A DNA stretch of 64,000 bases from Gambelia wislizenii. Taxonomy: Eukaryota > Chordata > Lepidosauria > Squamata > Crotaphytidae. Where the stretch lies: positions 210,164,645 to 210,228,644 of the forward strand of contig JAUMIR010000005.1 of assembly GCA_030847615.1 (NCBI GenBank). The letters run 5' to 3'. The translations under genes were made by a program, and so were the position numbers. Shown in pieces: positions 41,363 through 52,170 of this stretch (the stretch's first letter is position 1; every line of letters begins with the position of its first letter). The notes under the pieces are model-generated. The model saw only the letters and a list, made by a program, of their open reading frames with translations, did not search any database and was not told the DNA's origin.

Positions 41363-41712
41363 GACATTTTTAGACACCCTTTTAGCGTGGCTACTGCGGG
41401 AAGAGCTCCCGGGAGAGGGACGGCGCTCTTGCGTGGCAGGGGGTCGTTTTCGGACACCGCCGTCCCTCTCCTGAAATAATCAGTGTCAGTTCCGTGAAGC
41501 TTCGGAAGCCGCAGAGCCATATTTTAGGCACGGGCAACTTCCGTGATTAAAATATGGCTCTGCGGCTTCCAAAGCTTCACGAAACTGACACTGATGATTT
41601 CAGGAGAGAGACAGCGGCGTCTGAAAACGACCCCTTGCCGCGCAAGAGTGCCATCCCTCTCCCGGGAGCTCTTCCCGTGGTAGCCACGCTAAAACGGTGT
41701 CTGAAAATGTCC
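41363..41712. mobile_element. Foldback MITE, family B copy 2 (long palindrome)
   Basis: The left end GACATTTTTAGACACCCTTT pairs with the right end GTGTCTGAAAATGTCC. The arms of about 165 bases are nearly perfect: GGAAGAGCTCCCGGGAGAGG with CCTCTCCCGGGAGCTCTTCC-like sequence, and AATATGGCTCTGCGGCTTCC with GAAGCCGCAGAGCCATATTT. The turn is near 41528-41548. The GC content is higher than in the flanks. A TTA follows the right end and TTA/TAA precedes the left. Confidence 0.87.
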
Positions 41713-42097
41713 TTAGTCTAAATAATAAATATAACAACAGAATGCCTATAAACAAATAAATGTCCTTCTCAGGAAAAGTGAGCTTTTTATTTTTATCATG
41801 GTGGTACTCCAGTCCTTTGATAAAATGATTGATGGAACATTAGATACAAAAAGTTGAGAACCACTGAGTTATACCATCATAGCATAGCTCAATCTCTGGT
41901 GTTCATCAAAAGTTTTGGAGGAGGAGGAAACAGGGAAAGGTTGTGGCTTTAAAGAAGAATTCAAAGGAGTGGGGTGGTTTGGTGTATACAACAGAGATTA
42001 TATACACACGCAGAGTGGAGTGAAATGAAGACCTCAAATTTTTCAAGCCAGTTGGTGGAACAAACCATGCTTGGGAAGCAGAAATTTTCTGCAAAGT
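41713..42097. other. Unassigned stretch
   Basis: No gene or repeat was recognised. Confidence 0.35.
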
Positions 42098-42200
42098 TAA
42101 ATTCAAGGTCACCGTGGTGGTGGTGGTGGGTGGTGGTGGTGTTGCTGCTGCTGTATGCCTTCATGTAATTTCTGTCTTAAGGTGAACCTGTCACGGGAAT
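42098..42200 (-). mobile_element. BovB-type 3' tail with (GGT)n
   Basis: The reverse complement reads TTCACCTTAAGACAGAAATT, ACATGAAGGCATACAGCAGC and AACACCACC, a BovB/SINE tail whose AAC repeat has turned into a (GGT)n/(GCT)n microsatellite at 42114-42154. Confidence 0.5.
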
Positions 42201-43028
42201 GTACCCTGAACAATTCCCATGCCTTTGAAATAGAGTAATATGAAACTGAATAGCAGCAGATTGGGCTTTAGGGATGGAAACAGTTTTCTTTTAACATCCT
42301 CTTATGATTCCTCACCATTTTAAAACAGCTCAGAATTACAATAATTGTAAATCATACTCACTTCCCTCTCACAGCAAATGCCTTGTATTGATTGTTGTTC
42401 CCTTTGAATGTCTTAAAATAAAGGCACACCCTGTGAGGGTGTTTTTTTTTTTTTCAGAAGGTGGAATAATATACCAAATGAACATACCTCTGAGAAATCA
42501 GAGGAATCGGTGTTCAAATGCCCTACACAGAGCACTCCTGCTATTCTCTGTATAAGAATCATTTATCTGCAAAGCAAAATCATGTTTGCCTACAAATGCC
42601 CTATAGGAGCAGTCAGGGCAGTTTCACTATGTTTTTTAGACCCAGGGGAGGCCTATTTTTTTTACAGCAGAAAGTGACTCAGAGGTTTTAGGCTGTTCTG
42701 AGCCTAAAACAATCCACATGGACCCCCAAAAGCATGAGGAAATCTCCCATAGGGCGTATTTGGGGGCATTTTGGGGCAAGCATTTGTTTTTGTTGTTGCA
42801 GTCTTCAGCTCCGCATGCAAAACCTGTGGCATACCACTGATTTTTGCAGACCACAGTTCTTGACTGGGGCTGTTAAAGCAGAAAGGATGTAGTGATTCAA
42901 TTGTGCAGAAAAATCTTCTGCATATTCTCAGAGACGCTCAAAAATTTCAGGTTAAGATTTTTCCACTCTCAAGTCAGTGGTTAAACCTTGTCACTATCCA
43001 CTTATTGCTGTACCCTCAAACTGAAATA
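42201..43028. other. Unassigned stretch
   Basis: No gene or repeat was recognised. Confidence 0.35.
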
Positions 43029-43896
43029 CAGTCATCCCTCCACATCTGTGGGGGTTGGGGACTTGAGACCCCTGAGAATGTGGAAAAACCACAAATAAAA
43101 AATGCTGTTCCCGCGCCCCCAGCCCCAGTGGGATGGAGGAGGTGGGAGGGTGTCTGGGCAGCTTGGCCGGCCTCTCCGCAGCCTTCCTGAGGGGACTCCG
43201 CGCCTTAGAAGCCCCAGAGCCCACTTAGGAAGGCCAGGGAAGGCAGCGGGTGGGTGGGAGACTGCTCTGCCTCTCCTCGGCTTTCCTGAGCAGACTCCGG
43301 GGCTTTGAAGCCCCGGAGCCCACTTAGGAAGGCCGGGGAAGGCAGCAGATTGGCAGGAGGGAAGCTGCCCTGCCTCCCCACAGCCTTCCTGAGTGGATTC
43401 CAGGACTTTGAAGCCCCAGAGCACACTTAGGAAGGCCGGGGAAGGCAGTGGACAGGTGGGAGGGAAGCTATCCTGCCTCCCTGTGGCCTTCCTGAGGGGA
43501 CTCTGGGGCTTTGAAGCCCCAGAGCCCGCTTAGGAAGGCTGGGGAAGGTAGCAGGCGGGCGGGAGGGAGGGAGGCTGCCCTGCCTCTCCGTGGCCTTCCT
43601 GAGGGGACTCCGGGGCTTAGAAGCCTCAGAGGCCCCTCAGGAAGACTGGGGAAGGCAATGGGAGGGAGGGAGGGAGGGAGGGAGGGAGGGTGGGTGGGAG
43701 GGAGGCTGCCCTCCTCCCCCCGCCTTCCTGAGTGGTCTCTGGGGCTTTGAAGCCCAGGAGCCGCCTCTGGAAGGCCGGGGAAGGTGAAGGCAGGAGATTG
43801 CCCCACCTCTCGCTGGTCTTCCGGAAGGGGCTTAGGGCTAAACTGCAAATAATCAAAACCGCAAGTGTGAAAGCTATGAATGTGGAGGGGCAACTG
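43029..43896. mobile_element. Tigger-like non-autonomous element with minisatellite
   Basis: It starts CAGTCATCCCTCCACATCTG and ends with the inverted partner GAATGTGGAGGGGCAACTG. TA flanks both ends (43027-43028 and 43897-43898), as in Tc1/mariner-Tigger elements. The interior holds GC-rich tandem units. No transposase is encoded. The long open frames on both strands are by-products of the repeat. Confidence 0.82.
43125..43810. repeat. GC-rich minisatellite, about 110-120-base unit
   Basis: About six units share GGCCTTCCTGAGGGGACTCC, GGGGCTTTGAAGCCCCAGAG and AGGAAGGCCGGGGAAGGCAG, with variable GGGA/GGGC spacers. The clearest starts are near 43215, 43335, 43430 and 43530. A (GGGA)n run lies at 43660-43690. 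Each unit carries the short palindrome GGGGCTTTGAAGCCCC. Confidence 0.85.
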
Positions 43897-44777
43897 TAAA
43901 TCACTCTGGCTTGGGCTTTTAACACACACAACTTTTGAAGAGTGAATGAAGTGCCCATATGGGTGCAGGTGGAAAGAAAAGAGAGATGCAGATGAGTGAC
44001 AAACTGAACTGAAGAGTTATGAGATCCCACCCTTTGGGACAGTCTTCCCCAACCTGACAATTTCTGGGGGAGGGGAAGGGCAATTGGGTTTGAGCAAAAC
44101 TTTCCAATTAATTAAAGACTTAGCACTATGTGAGTAAGATTACAAAGGGCTCATCCTGACTAATATCATACAAGACTGGATATTATACGTATACAATAGA
44201 AATCAATCCAGAAGAGAATCAATAGGGGGGAAGTTTGTACTGAAGCAAGCAACATTTCAATCCACCCCACAGAAAGACTCCAAACACTTCCATACAGGTC
44301 CATGGCAAGTTCCACCCCCCTCATGCAATCAATCTTCAGCACACCCTTGTGATAGGGTTGCTTTTTTTGTCAGCTGCACAGATCATTCATGGGATGGTGT
44401 GGGAATGTCAAGGAGAGGGGTTTTTTTTTAAGACACTTGCAGATTAGTATTTTTTCCTTATAAAAATTCTTTTACTTTTTTTAAAAAAAAGTATAGCATG
44501 AAAACAAAATGGGATAGAAAGAAGCATTTTAGTTTTTTTAAAAAAAATATCCTGAATCCCATTGGCAATTTCAGCTAGAATAGACCCATTGTATTAATAA
44601 GATTTAAGATCTACATAAATAATGACTCACCTATTAAGTTAATATGCATACTAATAAGATAGATACTGATCAAAGTGGCAAGATGTTATCCCTTATCATT
44701 CTGGTCTGACAGAAGAATTTAAGTTTTCTAGACATGTAGGAAACAGAAGGGTTTGGAGAACAGGCATTCATTCTGGA

Positions 44778-44780
<3 letters not shown>
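43897..44780. other. Unassigned stretch
   Basis: No gene or repeat was recognised; several short A- and T-runs. Confidence 0.35.

Positions 44781-44822
<42 letters not shown>
44781..44822 (+). repeat. (CT)21 microsatellite
   Basis: An uninterrupted CT repeat sits directly at the 3' end of the LINE stub 44823-44939, where the element's (GA)n tail is expected on the minus strand. Confidence 0.95.
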
Positions 44823-44826
<4 letters not shown>

Positions 44827-44939
44827 CTCTCACTTTTCTTCGCAAAGGAAGATTCAGGAAGGACTCATCCCACACTTTCTGCAAGCATGCTGATGACTAA
44901 AAAGGCCAATCTGAAATAAACAAGTCCGGTTGCAGAAAT
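44823..44939 (-). mobile_element. 3' stub of the 1052-aa LINE family
   Basis: CTTTTCTTCGCAAAGGAAGA, TTCAGGAAGGACTCATCCCA and TAAACAAGTCCGGTTGCAGA match the 3' UTR and zinc-finger codons of the intact LINE. It is truncated after about 115 bases. Confidence 0.9.
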
Positions 44940-45777
44940 TTATTCCCTAACATAATATATAACTGTCACCATAAATAGCAGTCTTCTGTGTGTAGGGTTG
45001 CCAGACTGGATCCTATAATTTTAATCTTTAGCAGATCTTTCAGTAGAACAAGGTACTGTAAAGCTCTGCCAAGAGGAACAAAGGTACCAGAAAGCTCTGT
45101 TAAGCAGAGTGTAGGTACTTGTCCTCCCTCACTTTCCAAACCCCAATTTTCAGGTGCAGCTGTCCCCTCCCAAAACAGCTATTGCCTGTCCCAGATCCAA
45201 ACTAATCTTATGCTTGTGTCTGTACAGAAATAAGTCCACTGGGACCTAACCCAGGTACTTGGATAAAGAATGGGATTGCCTCCTGATATTATGGTCCATG
45301 TTTGTCTGAGCCATTTAGAGTGAATTATTCTGAAAAGTGTGGCTCATCATTATTGATTATTATTACCATCACAGTTACTTATTATTGATTGTTTTTCTAA
45401 TGGGTTTAACATTTTTCTAGAAGACTTGATACTCTTAATGATAATAGTTTTGTAACTTTTTTTTAATGCATGCAGTCAACTCTAAGAGCAAAGACATAGC
45501 CAGTCAGAGGATTAACCACAGTATTTTAATTTCTCATACTCTCTAACTGTCCTGATTTGGCAGGAAGGGCCCTAGTTAATCCTCTGTTGTCCCACTTTCT
45601 CAGATGCTTTAAAATGTCCTGGTTTCTCTCTTCATGTTCTCAGCTTATTTCAGTTCCCTTGTTCTCAGCTTACTTCAGTTATTGCAAACTGAGTTCAGAG
45701 TGCAAAAGTAGTTTGCTTTCAGTTAATTTAGAAAGAGAAAGGGGGAAGGCGGAGGTTTAGTCTTGCCTTTCCCAGTA
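44940..45777. other. Mostly unassigned
   Basis: CTCTAACTGTCCTGATTTGG (45542-45561) recalls a vertebrate MITE start ('ctgtcccgatttggcaggga'), but this could not be confirmed. No gene was seen. Confidence 0.3.
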
Positions 45778-46397
45778 CAGTCGGCCCTCTGCGTTCATGG
45801 GGGTTAGGGTCACAGAACTCCTGCCAAAGTAGAAAAGATGTGACTATCTCTTCCCCCTCAAAATCTTAACTCTTAATATTGTTGATCATATTTTATTTTT
45901 ATCACCATCATCAGTAGGAGTATGCCCTTTTCCCAAAACCAGGACTCAGTGCATTTTACAATGCTGGTCCCAAGCTGATGTTTCAGTCTATATTCCTATC
46001 TCTATGGGATAAAGAACCTGAATGAAGTGCCACTTCCATCCTGCCATCATGGGGCATGCTGGACCTTCGAGTCTGGGGGGGGGGGTGGCGTTCGTAGAGG
46101 ACCAGAAGTCACTTTCCTGGGAGCCCCAGATGTGACCAGAAAGGAGGAAAGTAACCATGGTGGATGACCAGCACTAAGTGAGGCTCCAGGGTGAAAGGGG
46201 AAGCAGAGATACTTAGTGATATTTTATGCATGTATGACTTAAACTTTTTTTTTAGTTTAGTGTTAGTGTTTTTTTTTCCATTTTCTAGTTTGCAGTAGGG
46301 TGCAAAACTAAAAAAAAATCCCATTTAATAATTAATGGCAAACTCATGAATAATCAAATCCACAAAAGTTAAACCAGTGAACGTTGAGGTTTGTCTG
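45778..46397. mobile_element. Tigger-like non-autonomous element
   Basis: The start CAGTCGGCCCTCTGCGTTCA and end GAACGTTGAGGTTTGTCTG are inverted with mismatches, flanked by TA at 45776-45777 and 46398-46399. It is about 620 bases. A 12-G run lies near 46075. No ORF of note. Confidence 0.7.
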
Positions 46398-47800
46398 TAG
46401 GTGTTTTGTTTTGTTTTCCCAAACTAGGTACAGACAGTACATTCAAGAGTTTGTCTGCTTAAAGTAGTACTCACCTCTGCCTGATTTCACAGAGCAGAGC
46501 TTCAGCAAGTTACTTTTTTTTTTTTTTTTTTTTGCATGACAGTTCTGAAAAAGTAATTTTAAAAGCTGTGTCATGGAGAGTATACCAGAACACAGCCAAT
46601 TGCATCAGGACTTAAAGTATATTTTATGTTTCAAATTGTTAGCATGTCTCCAGCAAATATATATTTTCCTCCTATGTTATATTTCCTTTTCCTCCTGAGA
46701 GTGCTATAGATAGTCTCATGCTATCAGGACATTTATGCACATCATTTGAAAGCAGATTCTGAATCTTCCAGCTTGGCAACAGTGTACATGAAAGAGCCAG
46801 GGCAATTATATGAAATACAAACAAGGCAACAGCTGCTAACTACAGGATTAAATGAATGCCCTCTCTCTACCTCCTGTGGCAACCCATTGCCAGTCCTTTC
46901 ATTGGCCAATGGACTAAGCTGGTTGGCAGGAAACAAAACCGATTGGAATTATTTTACAATTGCATATTAGTATTCATGCAGGAAGCATAGGAAATTGGCT
47001 CTCTAGTTTACCAAATCTGGCAATCATTCTTCCTTCTCTGATGGACTTATCCCTATGAAATCATTGTGCCTTTGCTGGGCTCTTCCTCCCCCTCCTTTTC
47101 TCTCTCTCTGGTATGCTTTTTTTTTCACTGAAAAACAGGGCTGCTGAAGATGTTTTGCTGTCTGAGACAATGGGCAAGATGGCAGGCCCCTCCACATTCC
47201 ACATACAGAACCCCTCTGGATTAGCAGATGGATGCATTTCAACCCTGATGGTGGAAAATGCATGTGTGAAGCAGCTAGCAATTCTGATTAAGGAGTAAAG
47301 ACACTAATGTATACAGAAACAAACTGTGGCTTTATTGGAAGAACTCCATTGAAGGAAGAAAAGGTGCTAATGCTGAACTAAACCAGCTTCACTTATTAAC
47401 AGAAGTTAGAGAATATGGGGGTGGGTGGGAAGAGAAGAGATGGAAAGAGTATTAGTTTATATTTCAGCAATGTTCGAGGCAGAGGATAAGAGATGAAGAG
47501 ATTTGGGGTTACTGGAAACTACTTAATCCTATCATAGCTACTCTCTCTATGGGCTCATCTACATGGGCCAGGATACGCTCCATGCCAGCATATCCTTCCT
47601 GCCGATCAGGCTTGTTCCTCCCCCATTACCTCCACAAAACAGGCTGGAGTCCAGATGGGCATGCCAGCCCGTCCCTGAAGCCACTACTACTGCTCTCCAT
47701 GTCACACTCTCTGACTTCAGGAAGACAGCTGCAGCATGAGAGCAAGGCAAGATCTTTAATAAGTTAGACTGTAAGCTAGATTTCAATTAAGTTAGACTTT
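46398..47800. other. Unassigned; poly(T) at 46513-46533
   Basis: No gene was recognised. GGGCTCATCTACATGGGCCA (47550-47569) and CATGCCAGCATATCCTTCC recall a reptile DNA repeat also suspected at 62465-62560. Confidence 0.35.
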
Positions 47801-47965
47801 GGACTTTTTCGGACATTTAAAAAGCAACACAAGCAGACTCGTCAGCTTGCGAGGCTGCTGCGCTGCAAAGTGTCAGTTTCGGATGACGCTGCCCTCTAGC
47901 GGTACTGTTGTGGTACCGCGGAGAGAGTTGAGCATCATATTTGCTTGATTTTTACTCACCAAAGT
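47801..47965. mobile_element. Foldback MITE, family B copy 3, left half only
   Basis: GGACTTTTTCGGACATTTAA, CAGCTTGCGAGGCTGCTGCG and GTTTCGGATGACGCTGCCCT follow the left arm of the family B copy at 25990. The expected right arm is missing; unrelated sequence starts near 47966. Confidence 0.7.
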
Positions 47966-48581
47966 TGCCACAACAAACTATGAATCCCAGGATTCCATAT
48001 TAGTTGGCCCAATAAAGGTATTGCTGTTTTGTGGAGTTTGGATGTTATTGCATTCGAGAATAAGTTTAACCATTCTAAGGTCAAGAAGGCAGTTAGCAAC
48101 TCTGCAGAATTGCTGTTGGCACACTCCTTCCCAGATTTCATTAAAAATAATAACAAGTCCTTTCTGGCACAACAATTCTTTGAACACTTGTTTCTTAGAA
48201 ATTTCAGGGTGCCGGGTCAGTTTCTTGGACACCATTAACTGGGAGGTGGTAATGGCCTTGTGTTCTTGATAATCTGAGTGGTGTTTCCTGCGCCCCTAAG
48301 ACAAGGAACAAATAAAAACAGCTAAAATTTGGCAGTGCATGGCATTGGAGAATGCTGCAACATTCTGTTTCCATGGTCACAGTCATCTAGGTAACATGGA
48401 ATGGCTTTGTAAGTCGATTTCAGTTCTGGACATGTTCTCTCTGACATCACCTTGTAGTACCTCTAGTCAAATCTGATTTCTTTAACTCTGAATCACCTTG
48501 TTGATCTCACAGAATGTGCTGGAAAAGGATGCATAGGGACTTTGCTGGAACTGTAATGGGTAATTTTTTAGATACAATGAA
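47966..48581. other. Mostly unassigned
   Basis: TAGTTGGCCCAATAAAGGTA (48001-48020) resembles the end of a dispersed repeat ('cctttattgggccaact' in reverse). No gene was seen. Confidence 0.3.
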
Positions 48582-49144
48582 GGACTTCATCAGATGTGGC
48601 AAATATAGTGTCATAAGGATGCCTAATGATCACAAAAGGGCATACATACCAGACAACGTCGTCCTTCCACGATCATATAAAGTCCAAAAGCCATTCTTTT
48701 TTATTGACATGCCAAGCTGTCAATTGGTCTCCCGTGGCAATTTGTTGCCAGCATTACTGGCATTTGAATCCTTGCAACATTGTACTCATGTGAATACAGC
48801 ATAAATGGGCAAACACTTCTGGGTGAGATCATGACAGCCAGGTAGGGAACGCTCTTTTTATGACCCCCCATGTACTTGGGACTTTTAAAGTATGCTTTTA
48901 TGCTTTGCTGTACTTTTTATGTGTTTACATGGCTTTTATTTTTAAATTTCCTGCGCTAATAACTTCTCGTAAGAATCGGCAAGATCTCAACCCCAGAAGT
49001 AAACAGAGCTCCATTTGTGCTCTGTTACTGCTGGGGAAGCCTCATTGATGCTGCTGGAGGTAGGTCGGAGGGGTGGTCTTTTGCTGACATATTTTAAAAT
49101 ATGCTGGCAAAAGAACATTGACGGGGGGTGGTCTGATAAAGTCC
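48582..49144 (-). mobile_element. MITE family A, copy 6
   Basis: Termini GGACTTCATCAGATGTGGCA and GTGGTCTGATAAAGTCC are inverted. The interior has AACGCTCTTTTTATGACCCC, ACAGAGCTCCATTTGTGCTC and TTTAAAATATGCTGGCAAAA. It lies on the minus strand relative to copy 1. Confidence 0.78.
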
Positions 49145-49489
49145 AAAATCTCTGTGTCCCAGTTCATCGAGAATGCATTCACACATGGAAGAGGACCACT
49201 TTTGGTGTAAGTGGTGCCAAGATACAGTAGCAGGTTTACTGAGTAATCCCGTGGTCCCAAGGACATATCCTTGGAGGTGTGAAATTGAGAACAAATCCCT
49301 CTCCAAGGTCTTGGATGAGACTCCTAGCCAAGCAGAGATCAGAACTCCAACCTCATAGAGGGGGAAAGAGGAATATTGAAGGTGTGGCACTGAACAGAGT
49401 GGCAGAAGATTGTGAATCCAGCATGGGGGAACATTTAGGTCAGTGCCAGTCAGAAATATAAGGAAAAAAGTACAGCAGTACAAAACCAG

Positions 49490-49495
<6 letters not shown>
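49145..49495. other. Unassigned stretch
   Basis: No gene or repeat was recognised. Confidence 0.35.

Positions 49496-49536
<41 letters not shown>
49496..49536 (+). repeat. (TG)n(TA)n microsatellite
   Basis: About 16 TG units followed by five TA units. It sits at the 3' end of the LINE copy 49537-50603, like the GA tails of its relatives. Confidence 0.93.
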
Positions 49537-50603
49537 GGCTTTTCTTCACAAACGAAAATTCAGGAAGGACTCATCCCACACTTTCTGCAAGTGCGCTGAT
49601 GACTAAAAAGGCCTATCTGAGATAAACAAGTCCAGTTGCAGAAACCACAGCAGAAGGTCTCCTTGGGTCATGTTTCTGGGTTGTGATTCTTTCTGCATTG
49701 TCTTTTATCTTCAAGACTTGTTCGGTGTGTTCTCAAATAAGGATGCAGCATTGTGGATAGTGCATCTCCATGCCTCCCGATGTGAGGCCAGGGCGGACCA
49801 TTGTTGGTGATCAATTTGGCTGAGCCTGAGATGTTGTTTCAGGGAGTCCTTGTATCACTTTTTTGGAGTGTCCCTCTTACACTGACCCGTGGCAAGTTCA
49901 CCGTAGAGTACTATTTTTGGGAGGCGATGGTCCTCCATCCTAGAAACGTGCCCTGCCCAGCGCAGCTGTGTTCTCTGTATCATGGCCTCAATGCTGGTGA
50001 TCCCTGCTTGCTCAAGGACACCAACATTCGTCACATAGTCTGTCCAGTGTATATTTAGGATTGTGCGTATACAGCACTGATGAAAGCGTTCGAGGAGTGA
50101 TAAGTGTTGGTGATAGGTGACCCATGTTTCAGACCCATAAAGGAGAATAGACAGTACAATGGCTCTATACACACTGATTTTTGTGCTTCGCCTCAGGTGT
50201 TTATTACTCCAGACTCTTTTGTAAAGTCTTCCAAATGCACTATATGCCTCTGCTAATCTGTGATCGATCTCTTTGTCAATCTTGGCATCTGGGGGAGATG
50301 ATGCTTCCCAGATAGGTGAACTGCTGAATCGACTTAAGCACAGATTTGCTGATGTCAATGTGGGGATGGTGGTGTTCATCCTGTGGTGCAGGCTGGTAAA
50401 GAACTCCCATTTTCTTCAGGTTGACTTCCAGCCCAAACAGCTTTGTAGCTGTTGCGAAGCAGGATGTTAGGCGCTGTAGAGCTGCTTCTGTGTGGGCAAC
50501 ATGGGCATCATCATCAGCGAAGAGCTGCTCACGGACTAGATCATTTAAAGTCTTAGTGTGAGCCCTCAGATGGCATAAGTTAAACAAGCTACCATCAATA
50601 CAA
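49537..50603 (-). mobile_element. LINE copy (1052-aa family), 5'-truncated
   Basis: From GGCTTTTCTTCACAAACGAA up to ATCAGCGAAGAGCTGCTCAC and AACAAGCTACCATCAAT, it matches the last third of the intact element. The translation has LFADDDAHVAH, TYLGS, YGSETWVTYHQHL, TDYVTNVGVLEQAGITSIEA and RAGHVSRMED-like blocks with frameshifts near 50290 and 49865. Similarity stops at about 50603, within the RT. Confidence 0.92.
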
Positions 50604-51909
50604 AGGCACATGACAACATACAATCAGCATAACTGAATATTGATTTCACAACCTCTGAATTTTTCAATGTTTGAATAAACTGAAACTGTACTTGAATATT
50701 CATTTCAAAATATAAAATAGCAATTGAAACAAACCACTAGTCATTGGAATTAAATTAACATCATAGCATTGCAGACTTTATTGTTCATAAAAATACAGCA
50801 GCCAAGATCCAGCATTGGGAAATGTAGATAAGTCCTCTGGAGGTCCCTGCAGATGATGTCATTGTTCTGCATCCAGCTATAGGAATATAGCTGGGCACCT
50901 CTCTGCTGCTCTCCCTGTTCTCCATCAATCAGGAAATGGGCAAGTTCTGGGAGATGCAGCTGAAAAAAAATGGGTTTTGTGGGCAGATTTTAGTTGAATG
51001 GTTGGGAGAGAAATCTATCATCTGCAACAACTAAATAGATGCTGCCATAGTCTGACTTTCATCATCATAATTCATCAACAGGATGACAGTGAATATCAGT
51101 ACATTCTACAACAGAATGAGTAAGGTCAACAAAGTATCTTATTTATTAAGTCTTAAAATGCATAACTTTCCAATCAGATTTTTAAAAGTATGGTTACAAA
51201 GAAAGGGACAAAAGAAATATGAGGAAAGGTGGGGAAGTACATAGGAAATGAATGTGAGGTAGACATATACATTAATATAAGCTGACCATATTTCTAAAAA
51301 CACATTTTCTCAATGCTGACACCTATAAAATACATGCCCAGGAATTGCTAAAGCTGTGGGATCTGCTGGCCATTGAACAACAGATTATCCTTTGAACGTT
51401 GGAAGCAACAGCAACTTTTGAACAACAGCAAGATCATACCGAACCCATCTACCTTGAATGTTAATTAAATTCCATGTCACAGGGATATAATTTAAAAGAA
51501 TGTGTGTGTCTACAAATACCAAAGATTGTTCCAATACCAAGCTTGGTAATATGTTGAATCACTGTACACACCCATTATCAGATGATGCAGGAATGCATTA
51601 TTTTCTTTCCATTTCCAACATTTAGTTGTAGTAGAAAATTTCCCTTCTAAAGAGGCATAATATTGTCCTGTACACCAGAAGCATCTATTTTTGCTGAATA
51701 AAATGTACAGTAGTTTTAAAAGAAAGAAATATTTCCAGACAACCTTTCCACCTTCTTCTAAAGAAAATTTAGATTTTAAACCCTGAATTAGTAAACTTTC
51801 ATGTGCAAAAGTAGGAAAATGTAGAGAATTTGGTGAAGGAAGAAAATTATTATTATGCATTCAGTCAAAGACTACTGTTGGTTCTTTGGAGATAGGCCTT
51901 TGTCACATT
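50604..51909. other. Unassigned stretch
   Basis: No gene or known repeat. The 116-codon minus-strand frame at 51510-51860 has no recognisable motif. Confidence 0.4.
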
Positions 51910-52170
51910 TTTATTTTATTTATTTATTGGAGTATTTATACCCTGCTCTTCAGCCACAAAGATTCTCAGAGCAGCTTGCAAATTTTTTTAGTAATAGCAC
52001 TTTACACATCTTCACTGCTTTATAGTCCACTAGGCACTATCTAAGTGTTTCCAATGTGTATTAGCTAATTGCCCCCATAAGCCGATTACTCATTTGCCCT
52101 ACAAAAGGATGGAAGGCTGAGTGAACCTTGGAGCCCTTGGGATCAAACTCACAATGTTGTGGCTGCATTA
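51910..52170 (-). mobile_element. tRNA-derived squamate SINE
   Basis: The tail side TTTATTTATTTATTGGAGTA with TATACCCTGCTCTTCAGCCA, then CAATGTGTATTAGCTAATTG, AAAGGATGGAAGGCTGAGTG and AACCTTGGAGCCC, is the reverse complement of the family at 10289 and 19136. The copy is diverged and lacks the far 5' end. Confidence 0.85.

Noticed and set aside
43032..44060. Long overlapping open frames (up to 153 codons) on both strands
   Set aside because: They arise from the GC-rich tandem repeat; residues are Pro/Gly/Arg-rich periodic and no start, splice or domain evidence supports a gene.
49853..50379. Separate host gene encoding a 174-aa protein
   Set aside because: The sequence is the C-terminal third of the LINE ORF with frameshifts, matching the intact copy at 29574-32732.
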